Below, in pieces: positions 4,695 through 6,716 of a stretch of 6,716 nucleotides of DNA. The notes beneath the pieces were generated by a model. It did no database searches, had not been told where the DNA came from, and saw nothing but the letters and a program-made list of their open reading frames with translations. The translations under genes and the position numbers were made by a program. Numbering within the stretch: position 1 is the stretch's first letter; the number at the start of each line of letters is the position of its first letter. Source of the stretch: a bacterium HR25 (GTDB taxonomy: Bacteria > Chloroflexota > Dehalococcoidia > SM23-28-2 > HRbin24); assembly GCA_002898615.1 (NCBI GenBank), contig BEIB01000045.1:1-6716 (forward strand), in the 5' to 3' direction.

Positions 4695-4741
4695 CGTCCT
4701 CAGTGTAACAAAGGGGGAGAACCCTTCGGCAGCCGCAGGCG

Positions 4742-4779
4742 TATAAGGTGATAAAAGCTCGCCATCGAGGGGGGAAGGA
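4742..4779 (+). promoter_or_regulatory. Candidate -10 and ribosome binding site of the CHRD gene
   Basis: TATAAG (4742-4747, 5/6 to a -10 box) and an overlapping alternative, TGA-TAAAAG with an extended -10 TG (4749-4757), precede the gene. Neither has a recognisable -35. The translation signal is GGGGGAAGGA (ending at 4779), just before the ATG at 4782. Confidence 0.35.
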
Positions 4780-4781
4780 AT

Positions 4782-5297
4782 ATGCGCAGGTCAGCGCTCA
4801 TCGCAGCAGCAGCCATGGCCGCCGCAGCGACGATCCTCTGGGCGCTCCTGGGCCGGCCGACTTCCGCCCATCCCCAGACAGTGGACTTCCGGGCTAACCT
4901 GGAGAGCTTCCAGGAGGTGCCCAGCCTCTCTACCACGGGCACAGGCACCTTCCGGGTCAAGCTGGTGGACGACGACACCCTGCATTACGAGCTCAGCTAC
5001 TCCGGCCTGGAGGGGGGAGCGGTGCGCTTCGCCCACATCCACCTGGGGCAGCCAGGGGTCAACGGCGGCGTCATCGCCTTCCTGTGCGGGGGCGACGGCA
5101 AGCCGGACTGCCCCGCGTCCGGGACAGTGAGCGGCACCATCACCGCCGATAACGTGGTGGGCCCGGCGGGCCAGGGCATCGCCCCCGGAGAGTTCGACGA
5201 GATGGTGCGGGCCATGCGGGCTGGCACCACCTACGTGAACGTCCACACGCAGAGCTACCCCGGCGGAGAGATACGGGGACAGATCAACGCTCGCTAG
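4782..5297 (+). CDS. Secreted CHRD-domain protein
   Basis: A 171-residue protein with a signal peptide followed by a single CHRD domain, named after chordin and common in secreted bacterial proteins; the biochemical role of the domain is not established. Signal: M-R-R-S then a long Ala-rich hydrophobic core (5-23) and a likely cleavage near T27-S-A29. The twin Arg is weakly Tat-like (RRSALI), but Sec export is the simpler reading. CHRD landmarks: F36-x-A-x-L with Q44-E-V-P (entry strand), G53-T-G-T-F, L67-H-Y-E-L-S-Y-S-G-L, A84-H-I-H-L-G, and the closing Y151-V-N-V-H-T...P160-G-G-E-I-R-G-Q. C102 and C110 flank an acidic/Gly loop and could form a disulfide. The domain covers nearly the whole mature protein. 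The gene stands alone and ends 9 bp from the convergent yifB gene. Confidence 0.9.
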   Translation: MRRSALIAAAAMAAAATILWALLGRPTSAHPQTVDFRANLESFQEVPSLSTTGTGTFRVKLVDDDTLHYELSYSGLEGGAVRFAHIHLGQPGVNGGVIAFLCGGDGKPDCPASGTVSGTITADNVVGPAGQGIAPGEFDEMVRAMRAGTTYVNVHTQSYPGGEIRGQINAR

Positions 5298-5311
5298 GTG
5301 GCGGGACTAGC
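5293..5311. repeat. Short inverted repeat containing both stop codons of the CHRD and yifB genes
   Basis: GCTAG (5293-5297), nine bases and CTAGC (5307-5311). The left arm holds the TAG of the CHRD gene and the right arm the TAG of yifB on the other strand. A 5 bp stem may help both transcripts end, but its small size and lack of T-tracts make this tentative. Confidence 0.25.
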
Positions 5312-6716
5312 CCTGGCCCCGTTGCCGGTACTGCAACGCCTCCGCCAGATGAGAGGCGGAGATGGTAGGGGAGCCGGCCAGGTCGGCTATAGTGCGGGCT
5401 ACCTTGAGGACGCGGTGAAAGGAGCGGGCGGAGAGGGAGAGGCGCCCCAGGGCCAGGGAGAGCAGGGAACGAGCGTCCTCTTCCAGCAGCCGCTGGCAGT
5501 GCTCTCGCACCTCCAGCGGCCCCATCTCGGCGTTGCAGGAAATGGCGCTGCCGGCGAAGCGCTCCCGCTGTCGCTGGCGGGCCGCCTCCACGCGTCCCCT
5601 GACCGCCGCCGAGGGCTCGGCCACCGCTTCCTCCGTCAGCAGCTTCTCATGCTCCACCCGCGGCACCGTCAGGAAGATGTCTATGCGGTCCAGCAGCGGC
5701 CCGGAGATGCGGCGCTGGTAACGGCTGACCATGGCCTCGGTGCAGGTGCAGGGACGACGACCGTCGCCGTAGAAGCCGCAAGGGCAGGGGTTCATGGCTG
5801 CCACCAGCATGAAACTGGCGGGGAAGGTGACGTTGCCATGGGCGCGGCTCACCGTCACCTTCCTGTCTTCCAGGGGCTGGCGGATGGCCTCCAGGACGGA
5901 GTGGGGAAACTCCGGCAGCTCATCCAGGAAGAGGACGCCGCGGTGGCTCAGCGTCACCTCACCGGGGCGGGGGAGGCGGCCGCCGCCTACCAGCCCGGCG
6001 TGGGAGATGGTGTGATGGGGCGAGCGGAAGGGCCGCTGCTGCAAGAGGGGCCGGCCCGGGGGAAGGAGCCCGGCCACCGAGTAGATCTTCGTCACCTCCA
6101 GCGCCTCCGCGGGCGTCATGCCGGGCAGGATGCCGGGCAGGGCGCGGGCCAGCAGCGTCTTGCCAGCGCCCGGCGGCCCCACCATCAGCACGTTGTGGCC
6201 GCCGGCGGCCGCCACCTCCAGGGCCCGCTTGGCGTGCTCCTGGCCCCGGATGTGGGCGAAGTCCACCCCGTCCCAGGCGCCGGGGAGGGTCTCCTCCTCC
6301 CGCTCTCGCACATATGGGGAGAGGGAAGCTTCGCCCTGCAGGTGAGCGGCCAGAGCGGACAGGCTGGGTACCGGCAGCACCTGCACGCCCTCCACCAGGG
6401 CGGCCTCGGCGGCGTCGGCCTCGGGCACGTAGACGGTGCGCAGGCCCCGCTCCCGCGCTAGGGCCACCATGGGCAGGACGCCGTCGGTGTGGCGCACCTG
6501 TCCGTCTAGGGAGAGCTCCCCCAGGACGAGACAGTCCGTCAGGTCGGCCGAGACCTGTCCCGAGGCGACGAGGACGGCCGCCGCTATGGGGAGGTCGTAG
6601 GCCGGGCCCTCCTTGCGCAGGTCGGCCGGGGCCAGGTTGACGGTGATGCGCTTCTGGGGAAAGGTGAAGCCTGAGTTCCTGATGGCGGAGCGGACGCGCT
6701 CCCGCGCCTCCTGCAC
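5307..6716 (-). CDS. YifB/ComM-type Mg-chelatase-like AAA+ ATPase, N-terminus missing at right edge
   Basis: About 470 C-terminal residues of a roughly 500-residue family. The frame is still open at the edge; the first codon seen (GTG) is internal, part of the family's '(A)VQE.RERVR.AI.NSG' segment, so about 35 residues are missing. Order (numbering from the edge): remainder of the Lon-like ChlI/S5-fold domain with FPQKRITVNLAPADLRKEG (19-37) and GELSLDG (66-72), linker (about 115-150), AAA+ domain with Walker A GPPGAGKT (180-187), R231-S-P-H-H (231-235), Walker B V261-L-F-L-D-E-L-P-E-F, the Cys cluster NPCPCG...CTC (311, 313, 323, 325) and G339-P-L-L-D-R-I-D (arginine/sensor region), then a helical C-terminal domain ending at 469. 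E. coli ComM is a helicase that aids branch migration during natural transformation; the role in other bacteria is less clear. No frameshift is seen. Confidence 0.95.
   Translation of the reverse strand: MQEARERVRSAIRNSGFTFPQKRITVNLAPADLRKEGPAYDLPIAAAVLVASGQVSADLTDCLVLGELSLDGQVRHTDGVLPMVALARERGLRTVYVPEADAAEAALVEGVQVLPVPSLSALAAHLQGEASLSPYVREREEETLPGAWDGVDFAHIRGQEHAKRALEVAAAGGHNVLMVGPPGAGKTLLARALPGILPGMTPAEALEVTKIYSVAGLLPPGRPLLQQRPFRSPHHTISHAGLVGGGRLPRPGEVTLSHRGVLFLDELPEFPHSVLEAIRQPLEDRKVTVSRAHGNVTFPASFMLVAAMNPCPCGFYGDGRRPCTCTEAMVSRYQRRISGPLLDRIDIFLTVPRVEHEKLLTEEAVAEPSAAVRGRVEAARQRQRERFAGSAISCNAEMGPLEVREHCQRLLEEDARSLLSLALGRLSLSARSFHRVLKVARTIADLAGSPTISASHLAEALQYRQRGQG

Noticed and set aside
4711..4726. 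AAGGG/CCCTT inverted repeat between otsB and the CHRD gene
   Set aside because: Only 5 bp arms, within a divergent promoter region; too short to call an operator on this evidence.
5298..6461. A long plus-strand open frame opposite yifB
   Set aside because: Low-complexity Gly/Ala/Gln/His composition with no domain; it is the GC-rich antisense shadow of a clear AAA+ ATPase.
6714..6716. GTG at the right edge as the true start of the YifB protein
   Set aside because: The first residues match an internal conserved segment of the family and about 35 N-terminal residues are missing, so the frame continues past the window.
1..6716. Mobile elements, CRISPR arrays, toxin-antitoxin or defence modules, a novel multi-gene system
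   Set aside because: No transposase, integrase, regular direct repeats or defence domains were seen; the window reads as ordinary chromosomal housekeeping genes.

Overview
The window is GC-rich bacterial chromosome with short intergenic gaps, sigma70-type promoters and strong GC bias at third codon positions. Nothing in it fixes the taxon. The gene mix (a membrane-anchored cyclophilin with a Pro/Thr linker, an OtsA of the 'VDR..(P/L)SKN' type otherwise familiar from actinobacteria, a CHRD-domain secreted protein, dodecin, a YifB ATPase) would suit a Chloroflexota or actinobacteria-like lineage. That is an inference with modest confidence.

Layout, left to right. (1) 1-185, minus: N-terminus of an acetyl-CoA hydrolase / CoA-transferase family protein, cut by the left edge. 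(2) 205-285: a compact divergent promoter pair. (3) 286-477, plus: a 63-residue two-helix membrane protein of unknown function, probably leaderless. (4) 546-782, plus: a TatA/E-type twin-arginine translocase subunit with its own promoter. (5) 789-1619, minus: a membrane-anchored cyclophilin-type peptidyl-prolyl isomerase whose best start may be a CTG. (6) 1743-1973, plus: dodecin, behind a near-consensus promoter. (7) 1974-2180: non-coding, with two hairpins. (8) 2181-2257, minus: tRNA-Arg(CCG) with an encoded CCA end and its own promoter. (9) 2396-3925, plus: an OtsA-like trehalose-6-phosphate synthase (GT20). (10) 3861-4694, minus: OtsB trehalose-6-phosphate phosphatase, overlapping the end of otsA by 65 bp tail to tail. 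(11) 4782-5297, plus: a secreted CHRD-domain protein. (12) 5307-6716, minus: a YifB/ComM-type Mg-chelatase-like AAA+ ATPase, missing its N-terminus at the right edge.

Functionally, only otsA and otsB clearly belong together: OtsA makes trehalose-6-phosphate and OtsB removes the phosphate, giving the compatible solute trehalose. They are not an operon but converge and share their 3' ends. The other genes look like single-gene housekeeping units. Strand changes at almost every gene, and three gene pairs converge with no room for a separate terminator. I see no mobile element, CRISPR array, phage gene or obviously new multi-gene system. The items most worth a second look are the otsA/otsB overlap, the divergent OtsA clade, the possible CTG start and missing catalytic arginine of the cyclophilin, and the clean promoter set.
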